A stretch of DNA of 64,000 nt. It comes from Pandoraea apista. Its GTDB lineage: Bacteria > Pseudomonadota > Gammaproteobacteria > Burkholderiales > Burkholderiaceae. How positions within the stretch are numbered: position 1 is the first letter of the stretch; each line of letters begins with the position of its first letter. This document shows positions 38,465 through 47,416 of this stretch, one piece after another. A model generated the notes under the pieces. The model was not told where the DNA came from. It searched no databases and worked only from the letters and a program-made list of their open reading frames with translations. The stretch is taken from the NCBI RefSeq assembly GCF_001465595.2, contig NZ_CP013481.2, positions 2,914,001 through 2,978,000 on the forward strand. The letters are read 5' to 3'. The translations under genes were made by a program, and so were the position numbers.

Positions 38465-38647
38465 TTCGCTCGCCCCGTCTTCCCGCGCCCCCGGCTTTTC
38501 ATCCTTGGCAAAGCCACCTCGAATGTGACAGAATTCGCAACTCAGTTGCATTGCAATTGAGTTGCACTTTAATGTCCATGCTGCCCGCCCCGTCGCGCGG
38601 CATGCCGTCACGTTTGCGTTTCGTTGTTCCCGCATCCCCTTCGGCTC
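38465..38647 (+). promoter_or_regulatory. Promoter region with 29-bp near-palindrome
   Basis: A 29-bp near-perfect dyad at 38537-38565 has outer arms GCAACTCA and TGAGTTGC and inner TTGCA-type repeats; two mismatched positions plus the centre break it. It lies about 80 bp before the small DUF2946-like gene and TonB receptor gene. The form suggests a metal-responsive repressor site (Fur or Zur type), which is inference. Confidence 0.65.
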
Positions 38648-39001
38648 ATGCTTCGTCGCTGGCTTCCGCTCTGGCTCGTTCTCTGCGTTCTGATTTCGCA
38701 GACCGCACTGGCACGCCATGTCGCATTTCACATGGCAGCGGCACTTGCGGCGAGCGCATCGACGAATTCAGCAGGCCAACACCGCCAACATGACGAGGAC
38801 CAGGACAGCAGCGGCGTGTGCGAGCAGTGCCTCGCGTTTATCGCCGTCGATGTGGCGCTGCCCACGCTGCCCGTCATTGCCACACTTGCCGAGGTGCGCC
38901 GTTGGCACTTCCCATCGCGCACACCGGTACGCATGCGTTCCGTCTCGCGCGGCCCCACACGCAATCGCGATCCTCCTTGCCGCTCGGCGTCGTTCGTCTG
39001 A
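38648..39001 (+). CDS. Small exported DUF2946-like protein
   Basis: A 117-residue protein with an N-terminal hydrophobic segment (LRRWLPLWLVLCVLISQTALARH) that may be a signal peptide or anchor. A His-rich stretch follows (GQHRQHDEDQD), then a Cys pair in SSGVCEQCLAFIAVDVALP, which is the typical core of DUF2946-type proteins found beside metal-uptake TonB receptors. ATG at 38648; a TTG at 38624 is an alternative. It lies 97 bp before the TonB receptor, downstream of the 29-bp palindrome, so the two are probably one operon. The exact metal (copper, zinc or iron) is not shown by the sequence. Confidence 0.65.
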   Translation: MLRRWLPLWLVLCVLISQTALARHVAFHMAAALAASASTNSAGQHRQHDEDQDSSGVCEQCLAFIAVDVALPTLPVIATLAEVRRWHFPSRTPVRMRSVSRGPTRNRDPPCRSASFV

Positions 39002-39098
39002 ATCAGAACATTCGCCATCGCCGGGAGCGGTGCGCCCGCAAACGCGCGCACGCTGCCGAGCGCATGGCATCCACACGTAACGCACATTGAGGATCGGC

Positions 39099-41294
39099 AT
39101 GGTTGCCCGCTCTAATCTCTCGCGCTTCGGCGCGCTTGGCCGTCACGCGCTCGCTGCTGCTGCGGCGTCGGCGGTTGCCGTCAACGTTTATGCACAAACC
39201 GCTGCGCCGCCCGGCGGCAGCGCAGCCGCAGCGACCCCGGACGACGCCAACGTTTCGCTCTCCGGCACGACCGTTTCGGCCAAACGTCTCGACGCCGCGC
39301 GCAACGCGCTCTCGCCCGATACCGGCAGTTCCGTCTACAACTTCGATCAGTCCGATATCCAGACGCTGCCGCTCGGCGCCAACACCCCTCTCAATCAGGT
39401 GCTTCTGCAAGCGCCGGGGGTGGTGCAGGATTCCTATGGGCAGTTGCATGTCAGAGGGGATCACGCAAACCTGCAGTACCGCATTGACGGCGTGATCATT
39501 CCAGAAGCCATCAGCGGTTTCGGGCAGGCGATCGATGCGCGCATCGCGTCGCAGATCAATCTGATTACCGGCGCCCTTCCGGCGCAATTCGGGTATCGCA
39601 CCGCGGGAATTGTCGATATCCATACCAAAGGCTCGCCCGGTCTGGCGGACGACACCGGCGAACCCCCCAAAGCTTTTGGCGGCGAAGTTGGCGTGGTGTT
39701 CGGCAGCCACGCCGACCGCGAGGTCAACACGCAGTTATACGGCACCAAAGGGGCGCTGAGCTATTACTTCAGCGCGCGAGTGTCGGCCAACGATCTCGGC
39801 ATCGAAAACCCGACGGGGGACCGTAACGCGATTCACGACCACACGAATCAGACAAACGCGTTCGGCATGATGTCGTATCTGCTCAATGCCGATAATCGTG
39901 TCTCGTTCATGTTCGGCACGGCCAACAATCGCTTCCAGATCCCGAACCTGCCGGGTGTCGCGCCGGCCTTTTCGCTCGATAACGGCTCGATTCCCGATTC
40001 GTCGAGCCTCAACGCGAACCAGCAGGAACGCACGGAGTTTCAGGTGCTGTCGTGGCAGAGCCATCTCTCGCCGAAGCTCGACACGCAACTCTCGCTATTT
40101 CACCGCACGAGCCGGGTCGACTACACGCCCGACCCGATTGGCGATCTCGTCTACAACGGTGTGGCGGCCAACATCACCCGGCGCAATGAAGCCTACGGCG
40201 TGCAGTCCGACAGCAGCTACAAGCTCACGGATCGCCACACGCTGCGCTTCGGTCTGTTCGTGCAGCAGGAGCACTTCAGCGTAGACAACACATCGAGCGT
40301 GTTCCCCGCGGTGGACGGCCAGCAAACCAGCGGCACGCCGATCAGCATCGTAGACAATGCCAGCGATCGCGGCACCACGTACGGACTGTATCTTCAGGAT
40401 GAATGGAAGGCGACGGAGCGCCTGACGATCAACTATGGTGCGCGCTACGACCACGTCAATACCGTCACGGATGAGGGCCAACTCTCGCCAAGACTGGGCC
40501 TCACCTACGACCTGACGAGCCGCACCCGCGTGCACGCTGGCTACGCACGCTACTTCACGCCGCCCGCGACGGAGAAGATCGATACCACCTCGGTTGCGAA
40601 ATTCCTCAACACGACCAACGCCCTGCCGTCTGACGCCAACACCGCCGTGCGCGCCGAGCGATCCGACTATTTCGATCTGGGCGTCTCTCATCAACTGACG
40701 TCGTCGATCACCGTGGGCCTCGATGCGTACTACCGCAACGTGCGCCATCTTCAGGACGAAGGGCAATTTGGCAACGCGCTGATCTACTCGACCTTCAACT
40801 ACGACAAAGGCCGCATCTATGGCGTAGAAGGCACGGTCAACTATCGTCAGGGCAATGTCGGCGCCTATCTGAATGTGGCAGTCTCACGCGCCATGGGTCA
40901 GGGTATCGAGACCGGGCAATTCAACTTCGATGACGACGAGTTGGCGTACATCAATAACCACTGGGTGCATCTGGACCACGACCAGCAGGTGACGGCGTCG
41001 GCGGGTGTGTCCTACCAATGGGGCCAGACACTGCTCTCCGCCGATGCTCTTTTCGGCTCGGGTCTGCGCAGCGGCTTCGCCAACAGCGAACATCTGCCTG
41101 CGTACTACCAGGTCAACCTCGGTGTGGGGCAGAAGATCAACGTGCCGGGGCTTGGCCGCTTCGACGCGAAATTCTCGATCATCAACCTGTTCGACCGCGT
41201 CTACGAACTGCGCGACGGCACCGGCATCGGTGTCGGCGCACCGCAGTTCGGCCCGCGCCGCACGTTCTATCTCGCCATGTCCAAACCCTTCTGA
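39099..41294 (+). CDS. TonB-dependent outer-membrane receptor
   Basis: A 731-residue outer-membrane protein. A signal peptide (about 1-26, ending VNVYAQ) is followed by a plug domain with LPLGANTPLNQVLLQAPGVV, HVRGDHANLQYRIDGVIIP and a 22-strand-type barrel ending in the aromatic C-terminus YLAMSKPF. There is a TTVSAKR stretch near residue 60 that may serve as TonB box, though it is not canonical. The ligand is unknown; the preceding small His/Cys-rich gene and palindromic operator suggest a metal or metal complex. ATG at 39099 has GAGG 7 nt upstream. A 12-bp-earlier ATG exists. Confidence 0.9.
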   Translation: MVARSNLSRFGALGRHALAAAAASAVAVNVYAQTAAPPGGSAAAATPDDANVSLSGTTVSAKRLDAARNALSPDTGSSVYNFDQSDIQTLPLGANTPLNQVLLQAPGVVQDSYGQLHVRGDHANLQYRIDGVIIPEAISGFGQAIDARIASQINLITGALPAQFGYRTAGIVDIHTKGSPGLADDTGEPPKAFGGEVGVVFGSHADREVNTQLYGTKGALSYYFSARVSANDLGIENPTGDRNAIHDHTNQTNAFGMMSYLLNADNRVSFMFGTANNRFQIPNLPGVAPAFSLDNGSIPDSSSLNANQQERTEFQVLSWQSHLSPKLDTQLSLFHRTSRVDYTPDPIGDLVYNGVAANITRRNEAYGVQSDSSYKLTDRHTLRFGLFVQQEHFSVDNTSSVFPAVDGQQTSGTPISIVDNASDRGTTYGLYLQDEWKATERLTINYGARYDHVNTVTDEGQLSPRLGLTYDLTSRTRVHAGYARYFTPPATEKIDTTSVAKFLNTTNALPSDANTAVRAERSDYFDLGVSHQLTSSITVGLDAYYRNVRHLQDEGQFGNALIYSTFNYDKGRIYGVEGTVNYRQGNVGAYLNVAVSRAMGQGIETGQFNFDDDELAYINNHWVHLDHDQQVTASAGVSYQWGQTLLSADALFGSGLRSGFANSEHLPAYYQVNLGVGQKINVPGLGRFDAKFSIINLFDRVYELRDGTGIGVGAPQFGPRRTFYLAMSKPF

Positions 41295-41305
41295 CGAAAA
41301 ACGTG

Positions 41306-41328
41306 CCCGCCCGGCTGCCGGGCGGGCG
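41306..41328 (-). terminator. Strong hairpin terminator, minus strand
   Basis: Perfect 10-bp stem (GCCCGCCCGG / CCGGGCGGGC) with CTG loop. On the minus strand it is followed by ACGTTTTTCG, so it serves the LysR gene at 41350. It also stands between convergent genes and may stop the TonB-receptor transcript. Confidence 0.75.
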
Positions 41329-41349
41329 CGGACGAATGCCATGTGCAGC

Positions 41350-42306
41350 TCAGGCGTCTTTCGCAGGACGCTTGCGGCGCATGGGTGTCGATACGCCGAG
41401 CGCGTCTTCCAGAAATGCCATGAGCGCCTGAAGGCGTGCCGTGCGTCCCCGCCTTGTCGGCACCAGCAACGTGACCGGCGCACTGTCGAACGCCCAATCC
41501 GCCAGCACTCGCACCAGCTTGCCGGCGGCCACAGCCTCGCGAGTGTCCCACTCGGAACGCAGTACCAATCCCAGCCCCTGCTCGGCCCATTCGCGCGCCA
41601 CGCTGCCGTCATTGCTCGTATAAGCGGGAACGACGCGAACGCTGTCGCGCGTCGACGACCGCCGGGGCGCGGCAGCGTTCGATTTCGCAGCCCGCCGGAA
41701 TCGCCACAATGTCACGTCCTCGTCGTTCTCGCGAATGCAGATACAGCGATGCCGCAGCAACTCTCCCGGTGTCGCCGGTATTCCGTGTTGCTTCAGGTAC
41801 GCCGGGCTGGCGCATAGCCACCGTTCGTTGGGCGCAAGCGCACGCGCGATCCACGACGAATCCCTGACCGCGCCAACGTGGATGACCGCATCGGAATCGT
41901 GCTTGTCCGGCCAGGGGGTCTCCCGCAAATCCAGTTGCAGACGTAATTCGGGATGAAGTTGCGCGAACCGCGCCAGCGCCGGGGCCACGTGATGGCGACC
42001 GTAGCCGAAGGGCGCCGCAATCCGCAGCGTGCCGGTCAGACGCTTGTCTTCGCGGCGGAACGCTTCGGGCAGCGCATCGAGCTGGGCGAGCAACGCCGAG
42101 CCCTCTCGCGCCAGACGCTCGCCTTCGGCCGTGAGGCTCAACTGGCGCGATGTGCGCGTGGCCAGCGCCAGTCCGAGAGTCGCTTCGAGCTTTCGCAGCC
42201 GTGCAGACAGCGCGGGCGGCGTTACGTTGAGCATGCGCGCCGCAGCACTCAGCGACGCCGACTGCGCCAGCGCCTCGATCAGACGCAGGTCTTCGATCTG
42301 GATCAT
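41350..42306 (-). CDS. LysR-family regulator
   Basis: A 318-residue LysR protein. HTH: MIQIEDLRLIEALAQSASLSAAARMLNVTPPALSARLRKLE. The effector part has LRIAAPFGYGRHHVAPALARFAQLHPELRLQLDLRE and the usual two lobes; the C-terminus is Lys/Arg-rich. It is divergent from the HAD enzyme and D-threonine aldolase-like pair. A symmetric T-N11-A box at 42305-42321 overlaps its own start codon, pointing to autorepression and control of the divergent genes. Effector unknown, possibly a D-amino acid. Confidence 0.88.
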   Translation of the reverse strand: MIQIEDLRLIEALAQSASLSAAARMLNVTPPALSARLRKLEATLGLALATRTSRQLSLTAEGERLAREGSALLAQLDALPEAFRREDKRLTGTLRIAAPFGYGRHHVAPALARFAQLHPELRLQLDLRETPWPDKHDSDAVIHVGAVRDSSWIARALAPNERWLCASPAYLKQHGIPATPGELLRHRCICIRENDEDVTLWRFRRAAKSNAAAPRRSSTRDSVRVVPAYTSNDGSVAREWAEQGLGLVLRSEWDTREAVAAGKLVRVLADWAFDSAPVTLLVPTRRGRTARLQALMAFLEDALGVSTPMRRKRPAKDA

Positions 42307-42321
42307 TAACCTGAGCTTAAT
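42305..42321. promoter_or_regulatory. LysR-type box overlapping the LysR start
   Basis: ATTAA-N7-TTAAT dyad with T-N11-A spacing. It overlaps the ATG of the LysR gene (42304-42306 on the + strand) and lies 113 bp before the divergent HAD gene. Confidence 0.55.
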
Positions 42322-42433
42322 GTTTGATGTTGCGTCATTTAACCACGACGCCCCCTATCCTTCCTACACTGCGTTCTGTGGCGACTGCCCTTCGCCGTCT
42401 TGCCGATCATTCCCTCACGACAACAGAGGCCCC

Positions 42434-43126
42434 ATGTCCGACGCGTCTCCGACTTCTCGCACTTTGCCCACTTCTCCTACGCATGACGCCGCCTGGCCGC
42501 GTGCCGTGCTTTTCGATCTGCTCACCGCGCTGCTCGACTCGTGGACCGTATGGAACCGCGCCGCGGGTAGCGAGACTGCCGGGCGCACCTGGCGTGCCGA
42601 GTATCTGCGGCGCACCTACGGTTGCGGCGCTTACGTGAGCTACGAGCAACTCGTGCGCGAAGCCGCGGCGCATGTCGGCTTGCCTCCCTCGGCACCGCAA
42701 GCACTCGAAGCCGAATGGCTGACGTTGCCCGCGTGGGATGGGGCACGCGAACTGCTTCAATCGCTGCGTGCACACTGCAAGCTCGCTGTCGTCACCAACT
42801 GTTCGAAAACGCTCGGGCATCAGGCAGCGGCCTTGCTCGGTGTCGACTGGGACGTGGTAGTGACGTCGGAAGAAGCCGGTTTCTACAAACCCGATCCGCG
42901 TCCGTACCGGCTCGCGCTCGACCGGCTGGGCGTAGCGGCTAGCGACGCTGCATTTGTCGCGGGCTCAGGCTACGACCTCTTCGGCACGTCGGCCGTGGGG
43001 ATGCGCACGTTCTGGCACAACCGCGTTGGCCTTGCACGCCCCGACGGCGCGCCAGCGCCCGACAGGGAAGCCCCCACGCTCGAACCGGCGCTCGCCTGGC
43101 TTCGCGACTTTCACAAGACTGCCTGA
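42434..43126 (+). CDS. HAD-superfamily hydrolase, type II haloacid dehalogenase-like
   Basis: A 230-residue cytosolic HAD enzyme. The first catalytic motif is AVLFDLLTALLDSWTVW: the nucleophile Asp is present, but the usual second Asp two residues later is replaced by Leu-Thr, as in haloacid dehalogenases. Motif II is VVTNCSK, motif III Lys in GFYKPDPRPY, and the acidic motif is weak (VAGSGYDLFGTSAVGM). Type II dehalogenases hydrolyse L-2-haloacids, but many members act on other substrates. ATG at 42434 preceded by GAGG. It is 11 bp upstream of the D-threonine aldolase-like gene, so the two form an operon. Confidence 0.8.
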   Translation: MSDASPTSRTLPTSPTHDAAWPRAVLFDLLTALLDSWTVWNRAAGSETAGRTWRAEYLRRTYGCGAYVSYEQLVREAAAHVGLPPSAPQALEAEWLTLPAWDGARELLQSLRAHCKLAVVTNCSKTLGHQAAALLGVDWDVVVTSEEAGFYKPDPRPYRLALDRLGVAASDAAFVAGSGYDLFGTSAVGMRTFWHNRVGLARPDGAPAPDREAPTLEPALAWLRDFHKTA

Positions 43127-43137
43127 ACACTGACGCC

Positions 43138-44295
43138 ATGACATCGATACAGAACGTTCCGCTGGCTTCATTACAGGCGCTGGAAACGCCCGCTGCCTTG
43201 ATCGACGTGCCGCGTATGCAGCACAACATTCACCGCATGCAGTCGCGTATGAATGCACTGGGTGTGCGCTTTCGCCCTCACGTCAAAACCAGTAAATGCG
43301 TGGAAGTCGTCCGCGCCCAGATCGACGCGGGGGCGACAGGCATCACTGTCTCGACGCTCAAGGAAGCAGCGCGCTTCTTCGACGACGGTGTCACAGACAT
43401 CCTCTACGCGGTCGGCATGGTTGCCAGCAAGCTTCCGGCGGCGCTCGCGTTGCGCCGTCGCGGCTGCGATCTGAAAATCGTCACGGACAGCGTGGCTTCG
43501 GCACAAGCCATCGTGGCCTTCGGCGCAGAATTCGGCGAGACGTTCGAGGTGTTGATCGAGATCGATACCGACGGGCATCGTTCGGGCATCCGCCCCGAAG
43601 AAGATGCACTGCTCGATGTCGCACGCGTGCTTCGCGAGGGCGGCGCGATACTGGGCGGGGTCATGACGCACGCGGGCTCCAGCTACGACTTCGACACGCC
43701 CGAAGCGCTCGAGGCCGTTGCGGAGCAGGAACGCGCCGGTTGCGTGCGAGCGGCCACGCGGTTGCGCGATGCCGGTTTTCCGTGCCCCGTGGTCAGCGTG
43801 GGCTCAACGCCGACAGCGCTCGCCGCCAGGCAGCTCGACGGCGTGAGCGAAGTGCGCGCGGGCGTGTATGTGTTCTTCGATCTTGTCATGCATAACGTGG
43901 GCGTTTGCACGACCGGCGAGTTGGCGTTGAGTGTGCTCACCACGGTGATCGGCCATCAGGCGGACAAAGGCTGGGCCATCGTCGATGCCGGCTGGATGGC
44001 CATGAGCCGTGACCGGGGTACGCAGAAACAGAAACACGATTTTGGCTATGGGCAGGTTTGTCGCATCGACGGCAGCGTCGTGCCGGGCTACACACTCAGT
44101 GGCGCCAATCAGGAGCACGGCATTCTGTCGCGCGACGGCGCGCCCGACACCGACATCGTGGCGCGCTTCCCTATCGGTACGCTGTTGCGCATCATGCCGA
44201 ATCACGCCTGCGCGACCGGGGCGCAATTCCCCGAGTACCACGCCATTGCGCCGGACCGGGATCCGGCCGTCTGGCCGCGACTGCACGGCTGGTGA
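43138..44295 (+). CDS. D-threonine aldolase/D-serine dehydratase-like PLP enzyme (DSD1 family)
   Basis: A 385-residue fold-type III PLP protein of the alanine racemase N-terminal family. The PLP Lys lies in FRPHVKTSKC. GATGITVSTLKEA and VSVGSTPTA (phosphate site) follow. The C-terminal lid carries MPNHACATGAQFPEYH, whose His and Cys hold the divalent metal in D-threonine aldolase and D-serine dehydratase. Reaction: metal-dependent cleavage of a D-3-hydroxyamino acid or elimination from D-serine; the sequence does not distinguish. Together with the HAD enzyme and the LysR gene it forms a small catabolic cluster. Confidence 0.85.
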   Translation: MTSIQNVPLASLQALETPAALIDVPRMQHNIHRMQSRMNALGVRFRPHVKTSKCVEVVRAQIDAGATGITVSTLKEAARFFDDGVTDILYAVGMVASKLPAALALRRRGCDLKIVTDSVASAQAIVAFGAEFGETFEVLIEIDTDGHRSGIRPEEDALLDVARVLREGGAILGGVMTHAGSSYDFDTPEALEAVAEQERAGCVRAATRLRDAGFPCPVVSVGSTPTALAARQLDGVSEVRAGVYVFFDLVMHNVGVCTTGELALSVLTTVIGHQADKGWAIVDAGWMAMSRDRGTQKQKHDFGYGQVCRIDGSVVPGYTLSGANQEHGILSRDGAPDTDIVARFPIGTLLRIMPNHACATGAQFPEYHAIAPDRDPAVWPRLHGW

Positions 44296-44341
44296 TGCCC
44301 CGAGGCGATCCCCGGTTAACGTCCGGCGCGCCGCCTGCCAC

Positions 44342-45373
44342 TCACTGCTGGGGCAACGGGACGATGCCCTCCTGCGCCATCAGCGTCAGGTTGCCCCCCA
44401 TGCGCGGGTCCTGGAACGGACCCGCCGCGTGCATGGCGTCGAAGCGCATGGGATCGGGCGAGCGCAGACGATAGAACTCGACCCATCCGCTCGACGCCTT
44501 GGGCGTCGCCGTCTCCTGCACCGCACCCGACTGCGTATTGAACCATGACGGATCGCGATAGCCGTCTGCCACGCGCGCAGCGAGCCGCTCCAGCGCCCCT
44601 TGCCGGTAGGTGTACCAGTCCTCGCCTTGCAAACGCGCCATTTCCGCCATGAGCACCAGCGGTGCCGTCGCGTAATCGTGGTAGTGAAGCGCAAGCCGCT
44701 TGCGCGACATTTCCATCGGCAAACGGCCATCGGGCTCGATCGCGTCGATGCCGGCGCGATAGATGCCTTGCGCCGTGTTGAGCAAGGTATCGTCGCGCGT
44801 GGCAACTGCCGTCGCCATGATGCCCACGCCCGTCCAGTAGTAGTGGTTGTTGCGCTTGTGCTTCGGGTTGTCCCAATACGCGAGATTCGCTGCCGACAGA
44901 CGCTTGAGCCATGTCTCGATGTCGGTGCGCTGTTGCTCGCTCGCCAGCGCCTGCGTACGCAAATAGGCCATGGCCGCTGCGCCGTGGGTCCATTGCCGCA
45001 TGTAGTCGGACTGATCGTTGTTCACATGCGCCATGCGGCCCAGCATGGCGCCGCTTCGGGCCCACGCGTCGAGCCATGTCAGCGCGCATCGTCCGGCCGC
45101 TTCGTCGGCGCCCTTCGCGTAAGCGTCGGCGAACTTCGCAACGTGAGCGGCGAAGGCGTTGAGCGGTTTGACGGCGGCGTCGTTCTGCGTCTTCAGGCGC
45201 GGGTCGATCACGGAACGCGCAGCGTCGGTGTAGTACCCGATCGCGCGAATGTCGGGACTGCCCGGCGGTGGCGCGGGGCAGTCGTTCTGCGCCGCGAAGG
45301 CGTTGATGTGAAGCAGCATGGCAACCGACCCTGCTAGCGAGAGTGACTGGAATCTCATCGATCGACGTCCCAT
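44342..45373 (-). CDS. Alginate lyase-family periplasmic protein
   Basis: A 343-residue exported protein. It has a signal peptide (LSLAGSVAMLLHINAFA) and an all-helical alginate lyase fold (PF05426-like, AlgL type). Motifs WLDAWARSGAMLG and KRNNHYYWTGVGIMATAVAT match the AlgL catalytic region around the Asn-Asn-His-x-Tyr site. PMEMSRKRLALHYHDYATAPLV adds the later catalytic Arg/His. Expected to split mannuronate-rich alginate or a related uronan in the periplasm. No alginate synthesis genes surround it. ATG at 45373 follows AAGGAAA; 45358 is an alternative. The stop of the upstream LysR gene is only 5 bp away, so the two may share a transcript. Confidence 0.82.
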   Translation of the reverse strand: MGRRSMRFQSLSLAGSVAMLLHINAFAAQNDCPAPPPGSPDIRAIGYYTDAARSVIDPRLKTQNDAAVKPLNAFAAHVAKFADAYAKGADEAAGRCALTWLDAWARSGAMLGRMAHVNNDQSDYMRQWTHGAAAMAYLRTQALASEQQRTDIETWLKRLSAANLAYWDNPKHKRNNHYYWTGVGIMATAVATRDDTLLNTAQGIYRAGIDAIEPDGRLPMEMSRKRLALHYHDYATAPLVLMAEMARLQGEDWYTYRQGALERLAARVADGYRDPSWFNTQSGAVQETATPKASSGWVEFYRLRSPDPMRFDAMHAAGPFQDPRMGGNLTLMAQEGIVPLPQQ

Positions 45374-45378
45374 TTTCC

Positions 45379-46275
45379 TTATCCTTGCGCCGCTTGCGTC
45401 AACATCCATTCTCGGAACTGCCGCAATGCGGTGCGTTGTTGCAGCCGCTCTCGCGGATAACACAGGTAATGCCCGTGATGCGGCACATCGACACCGGCAC
45501 TCACCGGCTCGACGAGGCGGCCTGCCGTCACCGCCTCGCGCGCGAGAAACGCAGGCACCAGACCGACGCCCATGCCCGCTTCCGCCGCTTGCAGCAACAC
45601 CGAGTACTGCTCGAAACGCGGTTCCGGTCGCTGCGCATGCGTCGCCACGCCGTAACGATCGGCCCACGTACCCCAAACATCTTCGGCCTGGTTGTGCACC
45701 AGCCTAGGCGCCCGGGCAACGTCCTCCACATGGTGGAGCGGATAGCGCGCCAGGAACGATGGCGCACACACCGGCATGAACCAGCGGCCGTCCACATAGT
45801 CGCTTACCACCCCCTCCCAGGTGCCGTCGCCGTAGCGGATGGCGGCGTCGAGCGTGAAGGGAAACGCGTCGCCATGCGACAAATGACGGCTAAAGCTCAA
45901 CGTCACGCCCGGGGTACTTGCCAGAAAGGCAGGCAAGCGCGGAATCAGCCACTTGGTGGTGAAGGTGGGCACGCTGGCAATCGTCAGCAAATCGCTGTCT
46001 CCTCGCGACGTCATCAATTCGAGCGAGGCGTTACCGATCTCGCGAAGCGGCTCGGCCACGCGCTCATGATAGCGGCGCCCGGCGTCGGTGAGGGTAAGGT
46101 TGCGACCCTCGCGCACAAAGAGCGGCGTGCCCACGAGGCCCTCCAACGCTGCAATCTGGCGGCTCACGGCGCTAGGCGTCAGTCCCAGTTCACGGGCTGC
46201 ACGAGAGAAATTCAAGTGTCTCGCGGCACTGGTGAACGCGAGCAATTCGGCGACGTTGGGATAGCAATGGCGCAT
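45379..46275 (-). CDS. LysR-family regulator (GcvA-like)
   Basis: A 298-residue LysR protein. HTH: NVAELLAFTSAARHLNFSRAARELGLTPSAVSRQIAALEG; effector domain with LLTIASVPTFTTKWLIPRLPAFLASTPGV, typical of the GcvA subgroup. ATG at 46275 (MRHCYPNVAEL) is preferred to the in-frame codon at 46353. It is divergent from the ABC importer operon that begins at 46517 and is 5 bp upstream of the alginate lyase gene on its own strand, so either could be its target. Confidence 0.87.
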   Translation of the reverse strand: MRHCYPNVAELLAFTSAARHLNFSRAARELGLTPSAVSRQIAALEGLVGTPLFVREGRNLTLTDAGRRYHERVAEPLREIGNASLELMTSRGDSDLLTIASVPTFTTKWLIPRLPAFLASTPGVTLSFSRHLSHGDAFPFTLDAAIRYGDGTWEGVVSDYVDGRWFMPVCAPSFLARYPLHHVEDVARAPRLVHNQAEDVWGTWADRYGVATHAQRPEPRFEQYSVLLQAAEAGMGVGLVPAFLAREAVTAGRLVEPVSAGVDVPHHGHYLCYPRERLQQRTALRQFREWMLTQAAQG

Positions 46276-46516
46276 GGCAGACGTAAGGCGGGCGTGGGTT
46301 TGCTTGACTTGGCAGCCGCTCGCGCGGACTCGCCAACTGTTCCGTTTTCGCACAGAACGATGCCCGATTCATGTGTTTTCTTCATGACGGTGACATCTCG
46401 GAACACGACACTGACGACCAATGTTGATTCGGCTGTCAGCCCTCCCCCGCAAGGGATCGCGAGACATTCGGATCCGCCCGGAGATTTTGTTACCGTACGC
46501 CGTTCAGGTTTCCCCG
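46276..46516. promoter_or_regulatory. Divergent promoter region, LysR / ABC importer operon
   Basis: 241 bp between divergent starts. No gene or clear symmetric LysR box was seen by eye. Confidence 0.35.
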
Positions 46517-47416
46517 ATGTCAGACTTCCACGCCGACCGCCTTGCCCCAACTGTGCCGCACCGGCACAGCGCAGCCCCTGCCGAGGCAAGTGTGACGCAG
46601 CATCCGCCACGGCGCGCGCGCACCGGCGCACTGGTCTGGGCCGTGCGAATCGTGGCGGCCCTCTTCCTTGTCTACCTCTGCCTGCCAGTGCTGTTGCTGC
46701 TAATCGGCGCGTTCGGCCAGACGTGGACCAATACCGTGCTGCCGGTGGGCATCACCAGCCGTTGGTTCGCTGAGCTCGCCGGCGATCCGTCGTTTCGCCG
46801 TGCGTTCTCCACCAGCCTCATCGTCGCGCTGAGCTGCTGCACGATCACCGCCGCCGTAGGCCTGCCGCTCGCCTACACGCTGCATCATCGCGCCCGTTAC
46901 GGACGCGGCGCCGTCGCCCGGTGGGTAACGCTGATGCCGGTGGCCGTGCCCGCACTGACGCTCGGCTTCGGCTATATCGCGGTGTTCAGCGGCGACACGC
47001 TGCCGTGGTTGGGCTCGCTCCCGCTGCTCGTGCTGGCGCACACGGTGCTTACGCTGCCGTATCTCACGCAAACCCTGCTCGCCGACTTGCGCCATCTCGA
47101 CATCGTCAGGCTCGAGGATTGCGCCGCCACGCTGGGTGCCTCGCCCTGGCGTCAGTTCGCGACTGTTGCCGTGCCGAACCTTACGCACAGTCTGGTCGCC
47201 GGGCTCGTGATGGTCGCGGCGTTGTCCATCGGCGAGTTCCAGATTTCCAATCTCATTGCGGGCTTCCGCTATCGCAACTATCCGGTGGTGTTGCTGCAAG
47301 CGTTCTACGGTGCCACCGGCTTTGCCTGTGCCGCCACCGTGGTGCTGCTGGTGCTCGCCCTCGCCGCGACCGGACTGTCGATCGTTGCCGCTTCCCGCCA
47401 GAAGGTCACTTCATGA
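46517..47416 (+). CDS. ABC importer permease (Fe3+/spermidine/phosphonate type), first
   Basis: A 299-residue inner-membrane permease with about six helices and the EAA loop (VRLEDCAATLGASPWRQFATVAVPN). It starts with a 35-residue cytosolic leader. The stop overlaps the ATPase start as ATGA, so translation is coupled. It forms an operon with ATPase, binding protein and second permease, the gene set of phosphonate (PhnSTUV-like), iron or polyamine importers. Substrate not determined. Confidence 0.87.
   Translation: MSDFHADRLAPTVPHRHSAAPAEASVTQHPPRRARTGALVWAVRIVAALFLVYLCLPVLLLLIGAFGQTWTNTVLPVGITSRWFAELAGDPSFRRAFSTSLIVALSCCTITAAVGLPLAYTLHHRARYGRGAVARWVTLMPVAVPALTLGFGYIAVFSGDTLPWLGSLPLLVLAHTVLTLPYLTQTLLADLRHLDIVRLEDCAATLGASPWRQFATVAVPNLTHSLVAGLVMVAALSIGEFQISNLIAGFRYRNYPVVLLQAFYGATGFACAATVVLLVLALAATGLSIVAASRQKVTS

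Noticed and set aside
36908..38731. A 607-codon minus-strand open frame spanning two genes and an intergenic region
   Set aside because: It crosses the glycosyltransferase end and SsuA-like gene with no coherent domain; mirror of real frames.
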